From Cellvibrionales bacterium UBA5860 (GTDB lineage: Bacteria > Pseudomonadota > Gammaproteobacteria > Pseudomonadales > Porticoccaceae), in the NCBI GenBank assembly GCA_002431545.1, contig DJFY01000078.1, forward strand, positions 1 to 5,599: a stretch of 5,599 nt of DNA, in the 5' to 3' direction. Within the stretch, counting starts at the first letter, position 1, and the number at the start of each line of letters is the position of its first letter. Below, piece by piece: positions 1 through 5,206 of the stretch. The translations under genes were made by a program, and so were the position numbers. Below the pieces are notes generated by a model that made no database searches, was not told the DNA's origin, and saw nothing but the letters and a program-made list of their open reading frames with translations.

Positions 1-19
1 ATTCAGAGATACCAATACT
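1..19. repeat. 19-bp direct repeat, copy at the window edge
   Basis: These 19 bases (attcagagataccaatact) are identical to 102-120, with an offset of 101 bases. The copy starts exactly at the first base of the window, so its full length cannot be seen. It replaces the expected continuation of ruvA codons after residue 60 and creates the in-frame stop at 18-20. Confidence 0.95.
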
Positions 20-200
20 AGAGCTCGTTCGCCTCGTCGCGCACCACCAGGTGCGTATGCAGGGTCAGTGCCTGTTCGAGATCGGGTACCTGAAAAAAGG
101 TATTCAGAGATACCAATACTTCGTAGCCGACACCCTGGACGTCGACTAAAAGTTGCTCCGAGCGCTTTTCGACCAGACGGCCGCTGAGACGTCCAATCAT
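18..200 (-). CDS. ruvA: RuvA N-terminal domain, frame broken after 60 codons
   Basis: RuvA is the tetrameric Holliday-junction-binding subunit that loads the RuvB motor for branch migration. The visible 60 residues begin MIGRLSGRL and include VGYEV and LHTHLVVRDEA, which match the N-terminal OB-fold (domain I) of RuvA. The family is about 200 residues long, so the helix-hairpin-helix domain II and the RuvB-contacting domain III are absent here. Family members continue with Tyr-Gly-Phe after this point; here a TAG at 18-20 follows Glu-Leu. The bases after that codon copy codons from residues about 27-33 of the same gene (19 bases, also at 102-120). The gene lies 40 bases after ruvC, the usual order, with only a weak ribosome-binding site. 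I infer either a genuine 101-base tandem duplication or, more likely, an assembly error at a contig end. The identity is firm; the truncation is doubtful. Confidence 0.9.
   Translation of the reverse strand: MIGRLSGRLVEKRSEQLLVDVQGVGYEVLVSLNTFFQVPDLEQALTLHTHLVVRDEANEL
102..120. repeat. 19-bp direct repeat, internal copy in ruvA
   Basis: This is the second copy of the repeat. It lies in frame in ruvA, where it encodes part of the OB-fold segment EVLVSLN, and it fits the family here. It is therefore the native copy. The right arm of a small inverted repeat (ggtat at 99-103, atacc at 110-114) falls inside it, which may have helped slippage or misassembly. Confidence 0.95.
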
Positions 201-240
201 GAGTCAGGAGTCCGAATAACCAGGTTTTGCCGAGACCGGT

Positions 241-759
241 TCATCGCAGGCGTCCACGGGAATAACGGCGTCCCTGCTGCAGCACCGCGTGTTTGCCCAG
301 ATTGTGTGCATGACACAAAGCGACTGCCAGGGCGTCTGAGGCATCTTCCGGTGGCGCGGCAGGCAGGTCGAGCAGACGTTGCACCATATGCTGAACCTGC
401 GCTTTGTCGGCGCCGCCATTGCCGACAACAGCCTGTTTGACAGTGCGTGCGCTATATTCGGCAACCGGCAGGTCGGCCTGCACGCCCGCGACAATGGCAG
501 CGCCCCGGGCTTGCCCCAGGCGCAACGCGGCGCGCGGATCGCGAGCGAAAAAAACCTCCTCGATAGCCATCAGCTCCGGTCGATATTCTTCAATCAACTG
601 ATGCACACCCTCGGCGATGATCTTGAGTCGTGCCGGTAGCGAGGCTTCCGTGGCTCGAATCACCCCGCTCGCGATATAGCGATTTTTTCCGCCTGTGTTG
701 TCGATCAGACCGAATCCTGTGCGCCGGGATCCGGGGTCGATGCCTAGGATTTGGGGCAT
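241..759 (-). CDS. ruvC: Crossover junction endodeoxyribonuclease RuvC
   Basis: RuvC is a dimeric, Mg-dependent nuclease that resolves Holliday junctions by paired nicks after RuvAB branch migration. The protein is 172 residues, the usual length. The four acidic catalytic residues of the RNase H-like fold are all present: Asp8 in LGIDPGSRRTG, Glu67 in MAIEEVF, and Asp139 and Asp142 in PEDASDALAVA. The block LGQARGAAIV and the VKQAVVGNGGADKAQVQHMV helix region match E. coli RuvC closely, as does the C-terminal Arg-Gly-Arg-Leu-Arg. The ATG start gives the canonical N-terminus; its ribosome-binding site is weak. It precedes ruvA by 40 bases and follows a 126-base spacer after the small hypothetical gene. 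No LexA-like box (CTGT-N8-ACAG) was seen upstream. Confidence 0.98.
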   Translation of the reverse strand: MPQILGIDPGSRRTGFGLIDNTGGKNRYIASGVIRATEASLPARLKIIAEGVHQLIEEYRPELMAIEEVFFARDPRAALRLGQARGAAIVAGVQADLPVAEYSARTVKQAVVGNGGADKAQVQHMVQRLLDLPAAPPEDASDALAVALCHAHNLGKHAVLQQGRRYSRGRLR

Positions 760-786
760 GGAACGTCCGCTTGAAGACTGCGCGCT

Positions 787-815
787 AGTGTTGCAACCCC
801 ATCAGCTAAGGTCAA
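787..815 (-). promoter_or_regulatory. Possible weak internal promoter for ruvC
   Basis: On the minus strand TTGACC (815-810, five of six matches to TTGACA) is followed after 17 bases by AACACT (792-787, three of six matches). A TG one base before that hexamer could act as an extended -10. It would start transcription about 25 bases before the ruvC ATG. The -10 is poor and the call is tentative; the cluster could equally be read through from upstream. Confidence 0.25.
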
Positions 816-880
816 GACGGCAGTGCGCCTGTTGCACCGGTGGCCGCTGGTGTCTGCCTGACCGCGGTCAGTATGCCGTC
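816..880 (-). other. Foldable spacer between the acidic-tail gene and ruvC
   Basis: The spacer is bounded by a 7-base inverted repeat, GACGGCA and TGCCGTC (816-822 and 874-880). It encloses a perfect 14-base palindrome (CTGACCGCGGTCAG, 858-871) and a second possible hairpin pairing CACC with GGTG. As minus-strand RNA this could form a small branched structure starting five bases after the upstream stop codon. No T-tract follows, so it is not an ordinary terminator. It might stabilise or separate the two halves of the mRNA. This is inference from pairing alone. Confidence 0.3.
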
Positions 881-885
881 AAAAG

Positions 886-1158
886 CTATTCCGCTGGTTC
901 TTTTGCTTCGCCCGTTTCGGCTTCGCTATCAGCTGCTTGCTCGTCTACCGCTTCGGCGGCAGTGTCTTCGGTAGCTTCGGTCTCTTCCTGCTCAGGTTCG
1001 GCGGGCTTCGGTGCCGGCGCCGTGATCAACCCTTCGTTGAGCAAAATGGCGACCTTGTCGCTTTCGTTTACCCAGTTTTTATCCGCGTCTTTGACGGCAT
1101 AGCGACCGGATCGTTTCTGGTAGACGGTGTATTCAGCGGTTTTTTTAACTACTTTCAT
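886..1158 (-). CDS. Small conserved-type hypothetical protein with acidic Ala/Glu tail
   Basis: The 90-residue protein has two parts. Residues 1-46 (MKVVKKTAEYTVYQKRSG and on, through VNESDKVAILLNEGLI) are mixed-charge and look folded, with a short beta-rich stretch followed by a helix. Residues 47-90 are low-complexity Ala/Pro/Glu; 16 of residues 52-90 are Asp or Glu against only one Lys, so the tail should be disordered and strongly acidic. I recall similar small uncharacterised proteins in Pseudomonas-like Gammaproteobacteria but know no function or symbol. There is no signal peptide, membrane segment or Cys. The start is well supported by AAAGGAG seven to eight bases upstream, the best ribosome-binding site in the leftward cluster. 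The gene sits between yebC and ruvC, which are usually adjacent. A role as a small nucleic-acid- or protein-binding factor is only a guess. Confidence 0.8.
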   Translation of the reverse strand: MKVVKKTAEYTVYQKRSGRYAVKDADKNWVNESDKVAILLNEGLITAPAPKPAEPEQEETEATEDTAAEAVDEQAADSEAETGEAKEPAE

Positions 1159-1251
1159 CTATGAGCTCCTTTGACTACTCGTATGGAGGGAAAGTGATGG
1201 GCGAGGGTAAAACTACCCCCTAAGTCTGGGTTGTTGACTTGTCTGTTTGGC

Positions 1252-2001
1252 TTACTTGTTTAGTGACTCCAGCACCGCATCGGGAATATCGGCATTGGTA
1301 TAGACATTCTGCACGTCGTCGAGATCGTCAATATGGTCGACCAGCGCCATGATTTTTTCAGCGCCGTCCAGATCCAGTTCGACTGTTGTCGATGCCAGCA
1401 TGGTGACCTCAGCCGATTCCGGCTGAAATCCGTGGTCAATCAGCGCATCTTTAACCGGCATGAAGTCCTGCCAGGCTGTCTGCACCTCAATGCTGCCGTC
1501 GTCGTGGGTGATGACATCTTCTGCACCGGCTTCGATAGCTGCTTCCATCAATTCATCTTCATCCTCGCCGGCTGCGAAATAAATCTGGCCGGTGCGGGTG
1601 AACAGATAGGCCACCGAGCCATCCGTGCCCAGATTACCTCCGCGCTTGGTAAAGGCGTGGCGCACATCGGATACCGTGCGGTTGCGGTTATCTGTCAGGC
1701 ACTCGACGAGAACGGCGACACCGTTAGTGCCGTAGCCTTCGTAGGTCACTTCTTCGTAGTTATCGCTGTCGGTACCGCCAGCGCCACGCTGGATCGCCTT
1801 GTCGATGGTGTCCCTTTTCATATTGGCGCCGAGCGCCTTGTCGACTGCGGCGCGCAGGCGCGGATTGTCATCGGGGCTGGCGCCACCAGCTTTGGCGGCA
1901 ACTACCAGTTCCCGAATGAGTTTGGTGAACATTTTGCCGCGCTTGGCATCCTGGGCCGCCTTGCGATGCTTGATGTTTGCCCATTTACTGTGGCCGGCCA
2001 T
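1252..2001 (-). CDS. yebC: YebC/TACO1-family translation-associated regulator
   Basis: The protein has 249 residues, the normal family length. The N-terminus MAGHSKWANIKHRKAAQDAK and the following FTKLIRELVVAAK are the hallmark helical domain. NPRLRAAVDKALGANMKRDTIDKAIQR, YEGYGTNGVAVLVECLTDNRNRT and RGGNLGTDGSVAYLF continue the family signature. An acidic C-terminal region rich in Asp and Glu completes the three-domain fold. YebC proteins are cytoplasmic. They were long annotated as transcriptional regulators (PmpR in Pseudomonas), while work on TACO1 and bacterial YebC points to a ribosome-associated role in easing translation of difficult sequences such as proline runs. The gene follows aspS by 65 bases and keeps the widely conserved link to ruvC. 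The purine stretch GAGAGA seven to eight bases upstream is a modest ribosome-binding site. Confidence 0.97.
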   Translation of the reverse strand: MAGHSKWANIKHRKAAQDAKRGKMFTKLIRELVVAAKAGGASPDDNPRLRAAVDKALGANMKRDTIDKAIQRGAGGTDSDNYEEVTYEGYGTNGVAVLVECLTDNRNRTVSDVRHAFTKRGGNLGTDGSVAYLFTRTGQIYFAAGEDEDELMEAAIEAGAEDVITHDDGSIEVQTAWQDFMPVKDALIDHGFQPESAEVTMLASTTVELDLDGAEKIMALVDHIDDLDDVQNVYTNADIPDAVLESLNK

Positions 2002-2066
2002 GTTTTTCTCTCGTCGTCCTGTTCGTTCCCGGGTGCGGTGTGCTGTTTCGGTTACGCCTTGCCTGC

Positions 2067-3854
2067 CTAATTGTTGCCGGTATCGCCGGGTATCTCCCGC
2101 AAACGTATATTAAGTTCGCGCAGTTGCTCGTTACCGATGATGCCGGGCGCATCCGTCATCAAACATTGCGCCGACTGGGTTTTCGGGAAAGCGATGACAT
2201 CGCGAATGGAATCGGCGTCGAGCATCAACATAACGATGCGATCCAGACCGAAAGCCAGTCCACCATGGGGCGGGCAGCCGTATTTCAGGGCGTCGAGAAG
2301 AAAGCCGAACTTTTCCCGCTGCTCGTCCGCGCTGATACCCAGAACTTCAAATACCGCCTGCTGCACTTTCTCGTCGTGAATTCGTATGGAGCCACCGCCG
2401 AGTTCCGTACCGTTCAACACCATATCATAGGCCCGGCTCAGCGCTTTGCCGGGATCAGTCTTCAGTTCGTCGGGCCCGCAGTCGGGCTGCGTAAAGGGAT
2501 GGTGCAGGGGTGTCCAGGCGCCGCTATCAGTTTTTTCGAACATTGGGAAATCGACTACCCAAAGCGGAGCCCACTGGCAGGTATAGAGGTCGAGATCTTC
2601 ACCGAGCTTGTTGCGTAACGCGCCCAGCGCTTCGGCAACGACCCTGGCCTTGTCGGCACCGAAGAAAATCAGATCGCCGTTCTCGGCAGCGACGCGGTCC
2701 AGCAGTTGCCGGCGGATGTCTTCGGGCAGGAACTTGACGATGGGAGATTGCAAGCCCTCATCAAGATCGTTTTTGTCGTTGACCTTGATATAGGCAAGGC
2801 CGCGCGCGCCGTAGATACCGACGTATTTCGTGTAGTCGTCGATCTGCTTGCGCGTGAGTTCGTTGCCGCCGGGAACCTTCAGCGCGGTTACCCGGCCGTC
2901 ATCGTCGTTGGCGGGTCCGGAAAATACCTTGAAATCGACCTCGGTCATGAGGTCTTTTACATCGACGAGTTCCAGTGGAATGCGCAGGTCCGGACGGTCG
3001 CTGCCATAGCGTTGCATGGCATCGGCGTAGGTCATGACGGGAAACTCGCCCAGATCGGTGTTCAATAGCGTCGAGAACAGGAGCCGCATCATGTTTTCAG
3101 TTGCCGACATGATGTCGTGTTCGCTGATAAAAGAAGCCTCGATGTCAATCTGGGTAAATTCCGGTTGCCGGTCGGCACGCAGGTCTTCATCGCGAAAGCA
3201 CCTTGCAATCTGATAGTAGCGATCGAAACCGGACACCATTAATAGTTGCTTAAACAATTGTGGCGATTGAGGCAATGCAAAAAACTTACCCGCATGCGTG
3301 CGGCTGGGCACGATGTAGTCGCGCGCGCCTTCTGGTGTGGCGCGGGTTAGTATCGGTGTCTCGATGTCGAGAAAGCCGGCGTCGTCGAGAAAGCGTCGAA
3401 TACAGCTTGTGACCTGGGAGCGAATACGCAGGTTGCGCTGCATATCCGGACGCCTGAGGTCGACATAGCGGTAGGTGAGGCGAACCTCCTCGCCAACCTT
3501 GGTGTGCGCGTCGAGTTGAAATGGGGCAGTCTCGGCGTCATTGAGGATTTCGATTTCGCTACCGTAGACTTCCAGCGTCCCCGTCTTCATGTCCGGATTG
3601 ATCGTCTCTTGCGAGCGCGCCCGGACGCGCCCTGAAATACGCAGTACATACTCCCCTCTAACGCGATCTGCAGTTTCAAAGTGCGCGCCGCAGTCGGGAT
3701 CGAACACGACCTGGACAATACCCTCGCGATCGCGCAGATCGATAAAAATAACGCCGCCATGGTCGCGGCGTCGGTCGACCCAGCCATATAGCGTCACTTC
3801 CTGGTCGAGGAAAGAAGAATCTATTCTCCCGCAATATTCAGAGCGTGTTTTCAT
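2067..3854 (-). CDS. aspS: Aspartyl-tRNA synthetase (bacterial type, possibly non-discriminating)
   Basis: This class IIb synthetase charges tRNA with aspartate in the cytoplasm. At 595 residues it has the full bacterial length, including the inserted GAD domain (about 285-420). An N-terminal OB anticodon-binding domain (about 1-105) carries YGWVDRRRDHGGVIFIDLRD. The catalytic core shows ETPILTRATPEGARDY, the QSPQLFKQLLM block, motif 2 (FRDEDLRADRQPEFTQID, 220-237) and motif 3 (GLAFGLDRIVMLM, 532-544). His32 corresponds to His31 of P. aeruginosa AspRS, a residue tied to relaxed tRNA-Asp/tRNA-Asn recognition; E. coli has Leu there. The second such position (Gly82 in P. aeruginosa, Lys in E. 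coli) is Glu83 here, so specificity is uncertain. The ATG lies 27 bases after the zinc-ribbon gene and lacks a clear Shine-Dalgarno sequence. Its start overlaps the stop of a 5-codon frame, hinting at coupled translation. Confidence 0.98.
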   Translation of the reverse strand: MKTRSEYCGRIDSSFLDQEVTLYGWVDRRRDHGGVIFIDLRDREGIVQVVFDPDCGAHFETADRVRGEYVLRISGRVRARSQETINPDMKTGTLEVYGSEIEILNDAETAPFQLDAHTKVGEEVRLTYRYVDLRRPDMQRNLRIRSQVTSCIRRFLDDAGFLDIETPILTRATPEGARDYIVPSRTHAGKFFALPQSPQLFKQLLMVSGFDRYYQIARCFRDEDLRADRQPEFTQIDIEASFISEHDIMSATENMMRLLFSTLLNTDLGEFPVMTYADAMQRYGSDRPDLRIPLELVDVKDLMTEVDFKVFSGPANDDDGRVTALKVPGGNELTRKQIDDYTKYVGIYGARGLAYIKVNDKNDLDEGLQSPIVKFLPEDIRRQLLDRVAAENGDLIFFGADKARVVAEALGALRNKLGEDLDLYTCQWAPLWVVDFPMFEKTDSGAWTPLHHPFTQPDCGPDELKTDPGKALSRAYDMVLNGTELGGGSIRIHDEKVQQAVFEVLGISADEQREKFGFLLDALKYGCPPHGGLAFGLDRIVMLMLDADSIRDVIAFPKTQSAQCLMTDAPGIIGNEQLRELNIRLREIPGDTGNN

Positions 3855-3881
3855 AGGTGTGTCCGCATTGCAAAGCTAATT

Positions 3882-4232
3882 TCAAGCACCTTGTTTGGCT
3901 GCCGGTTTTGGGCTTTTTTCCGACTTGTTACCGGCGGTGGAGCTGCTTTTGTCGACAGAGCCAGAGCTTCCTGAACCGGAGTCCCCGGACTTGGTGTCGG
4001 TACTGTTTTTTCCGTCGCCGGATTTATCACCAGCGAGGTTTTTCTTATCACCGGTTTTAAAATCGGTCTCATACCAGCCGCTACCACTCAAACGAAAAGC
4101 GCTGGCGGTTAGTTTCTTGGTTAAAGCTTTTTCATTGCAGTGTGGACATATTTCGAGTGGGCCCTCGGAAATTTTCTGAATAACTTCGGTTTCCCGCTGA
4201 CAACTGCTGCAAGTGTATTCGTATATCGGCAT
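3882..4232 (-). CDS. FmdB-family zinc-ribbon protein
   Basis: The N-terminal 35 residues form a putative regulatory zinc ribbon. MPIYEYTC begins it, with two CxxC knuckles at Cys8/Cys11 and Cys29/Cys32 expected to bind one zinc ion. The next stretch (KKLTASAFRLSGSGWYETDFKTGDKKNL, given as positions 39-66) is typical of the gammaproteobacterial members. Residues 67-116 are a low-complexity, probably disordered tail of Ser, Gly, Lys and Asp. The length of 116 is near the family norm. The family name comes from an FmdB protein linked to formamidase expression, but its members have no settled function. A gene of this family often precedes aspS in Pseudomonas-like genomes, so it is probably the first gene of this transcription unit. 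The ATG gives the canonical MPIYEY start; the GAG in GTGAGCG is a weak ribosome-binding site. Confidence 0.93.
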   Translation of the reverse strand: MPIYEYTCSSCQRETEVIQKISEGPLEICPHCNEKALTKKLTASAFRLSGSGWYETDFKTGDKKNLAGDKSGDGKNSTDTKSGDSGSGSSGSVDKSSSTAGNKSEKSPKPAAKQGA

Positions 4233-4319
4233 AACAATTCGCTCACAGGTTAATGGTTGCGCAAAGTACTGCTTTTCCAGATGTGATGGCGTCTGGGGTC
4301 CAATGTAAAAGCGGCGCGC

Positions 4320-4348
4320 ATTATAGCACTCCGCTTGTCGCGATAAAG
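4320..4348 (-). promoter_or_regulatory. Extended -10 promoter for the leftward cluster
   Basis: On the minus strand the sequence TGCTATAAT contains a perfect -10 hexamer TATAAT (4325-4320) with a TG one base upstream, the extended -10 form. The -35 region (around 4342-4348, TTTATC or CTTTAT) is poor, as extended -10 promoters tolerate. A start near 4313 would leave an untranslated leader of about 80 bases before the zinc-ribbon gene. A GC-rich GCGCGCC stretch follows the -10. It is the best promoter candidate for the zinc-ribbon gene, aspS and the genes below. Confidence 0.65.
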
Positions 4349-4455
4349 TATCCCGTTGGCGGCGCTATCTATGTCGCTCCAAACGGAGTTTTGCCCCGTT
4401 TTTCACCGAAAAAGTCAAAAATTTGCGAAAAAACCCGGCAAATCCCAATTTAAGG

Positions 4456-4484
4456 TTGCGGCCTATTTCCATATGCTTTATATA
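4456..4484 (+). promoter_or_regulatory. Candidate promoter of the H1/HU gene
   Basis: TTGCGG (4456-4461) and TATATA (4479-4484) are separated by 17 bases, the ideal spacing. The -10 lies in an AT-rich near-palindrome, GCTTTATATATAGC (4475-4488). Three A-tracts upstream could act as curved DNA or an UP-like element. The -35 matches only its first three bases, so strength is uncertain. A start near 4491 would give a leader of about 90 bases. Confidence 0.45.
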
Positions 4485-4498
4485 TAGCGCCGTGGCGG

Positions 4499-4542
4499 AT
4501 AGAGATGTAGAACCACTCTATTTTTAAGGGGGTCCGCTACAT
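4499..4542 (+). promoter_or_regulatory. Leader with two interlocking inverted repeats
   Basis: In the predicted leader of the H1/HU mRNA, ATAGAG (4499-4504) can pair with CTCTAT (4516-4521) to form a hairpin followed by T-residues. Its loop contains ATGTAG (4505-4510), which can pair with CTACAT (4537-4542). The two pairings are either alternatives or a pseudoknot, although the zero-base first loop makes a full pseudoknot strained. AAGGGGG (4526-4532) lies in the connecting loop. This would suit control of translation or elongation but is inferred from pairing only. Confidence 0.3.
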
Positions 4543-4568
4543 ATTCACTCAACCCACTATCTACCATG

Positions 4569-4574
4569 AAGGGA
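4569..4574 (+). promoter_or_regulatory. Ribosome-binding site that fixes the H1/HU start at 4581
   Basis: AAGGGA lies six bases before the ATG at 4581. It falls inside the longer frame that would begin at 4566, which has no purine-rich site before it. The shorter start is therefore preferred. Confidence 0.7.
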
Positions 4575-4580
4575 AAACAA

Positions 4581-5072
4581 ATGGCCGCAAAAAAACCAGC
4601 TGCGAGAAAAGCTAAAGCACCAGCGCGATCCGCCACCAGGACCAAAGCTGCTGCGAGTAAATCCAGAGCTGTAAAGAAAGTTGTCAAAAAACCTGCAACT
4701 AGAGCCTCAGCCAGGAAGGCCGCGCCTGTTAAAAAAGCAGCACCAGCAAAAAAAGTGACTGCGATCCAGAATAAGTACACCAAGTCCCAGATTGTCTCGG
4801 AGATCGCCGATAATACCGGTTTGAACAAGTCCCAGATTAACGATGTGTTGAGTGAGTTAACCACGGTTATCGAGCGCCACATTAAAAAACGCAGCGTCGG
4901 AGAGTTCACTCTGCCCGGCCTGCTCAAAATAAAAACGGTCAAGAAACCTGCCCGCAAAGCACGCAAAGGAATTAATCCTTTTACGGGCGAGGAAACCATG
5001 TTCAAAGCGCGTCCTGCGAGTACTTCGGTCAAGGTGACTGCACTGAAAGCCCTTAAAGACATGGCGAACTGA
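4581..5072 (+). CDS. HU-family DNA-binding protein with histone H1-like N-terminal tail
   Basis: The 163-residue protein joins two modules. Residues 1-65 are an H1-like tail of Lys, Arg, Ala and Pro with 22 basic residues and no acidic one. Residues 66-163 form an HU/IHF-type domain: an N-terminal helical pair (TKSQIVSEIADNTGLNKSQ on), a saddle, a DNA-binding arm with KPARKARKGINPFTGEE, and a C-terminal helix ending VTALKALKDMAN. Pro133, in the Asn-Pro-Phe-Thr-Gly arm tip, corresponds to the intercalating proline of HU. The arm has about three more residues than E. coli HU, and the usual GFGTF turn is GLLKI, so it is a divergent branch. It should bind, bend and compact DNA in the nucleoid. 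An upstream in-frame ATG at 4566 exists, but AAGGGA (4569-4574) sits properly before the ATG at 4581 and nothing suitable precedes 4566. It is monocistronic, with its own promoter and terminator. Confidence 0.93.
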   Translation: MAAKKPAARKAKAPARSATRTKAAASKSRAVKKVVKKPATRASARKAAPVKKAAPAKKVTAIQNKYTKSQIVSEIADNTGLNKSQINDVLSELTTVIERHIKKRSVGEFTLPGLLKIKTVKKPARKARKGINPFTGEETMFKARPASTSVKVTALKALKDMAN

Positions 5073-5096
5073 TTGTCGGTGGTAGATTGAGAGATG

Positions 5097-5125
5097 AAAA
5101 AGGCCCCTTAACCGGGGCCTTTTTT
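5097..5125. terminator. Strong bidirectional rho-independent terminator
   Basis: An 11-base perfect stem (5097-5107 with 5114-5124) has a GC-rich core, AGGCCCC/GGGGCCT, a six-base loop TTAACC and flanking A5 and T6 runs. It works in both directions. On the plus strand it ends the H1/HU transcript 24 bases after its stop; on the minus strand it ends the convergent HIT-family transcript. Confidence 0.93.
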
Positions 5126-5206
5126 GTTGTCTGTGCGACGGTCTTGATCGGGCGCCCGCCCAGGTCAGGCCCAGACTCAATCGCCCCGTTCTCCCTGGCT
5201 GTTCCG

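Larger units (their letters stand above)
4233..4580. other. Divergent intergenic regulatory region
   Basis: These 348 bases separate the leftward cluster from the H1/HU gene. Going right, the region holds the zinc-ribbon leader and a G-U-rich hairpin candidate on the plus strand (4277-4296). Next come the leftward extended -10 promoter (about 4320) and a hairpin with a short T-run on the plus strand (4381-4403). Three A-tracts follow (4409-4413, 4417-4421, 4428-4433), then the rightward promoter (about 4456-4484) and a leader with overlapping inverted repeats (4499-4542). A 66-codon plus-strand frame at 4253-4453 is not convincing as a gene. Confidence 0.7.

Noticed and set aside
201..240. 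LexA (SOS) operator before ruvA, and elsewhere upstream of ruvC
   Set aside because: E. coli ruvAB is SOS-controlled, so I looked for CTGT-N8-ACAG in the gaps and found none.
1205..1218. Short hairpin GGGTA-AAAC-TACCC after yebC as a terminator
   Set aside because: The stem is only five bases and no T-run follows on the minus strand, so it should not stop the leftward transcript.
1333..2070. A 245-codon plus-strand frame opposite yebC
   Set aside because: It is antisense to a clearly recognisable, full-length YebC. Its translation has no family pattern and reflects the codon use of the real gene.
4253..4453. A 66-codon plus-strand frame in the divergent intergenic region
   Set aside because: It overlaps the extended -10 promoter of the leftward cluster, resembles no family I know, and has no convincing ribosome-binding site. 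Its length is within chance.
4478..5062. A 194-codon minus-strand frame opposite the H1/HU gene
   Set aside because: The complement of Lys/Ala/Pro-rich codons naturally gives a long, hydrophobic Phe/Leu/Ala frame. The plus strand has the HU family match, ribosome-binding site and terminator.
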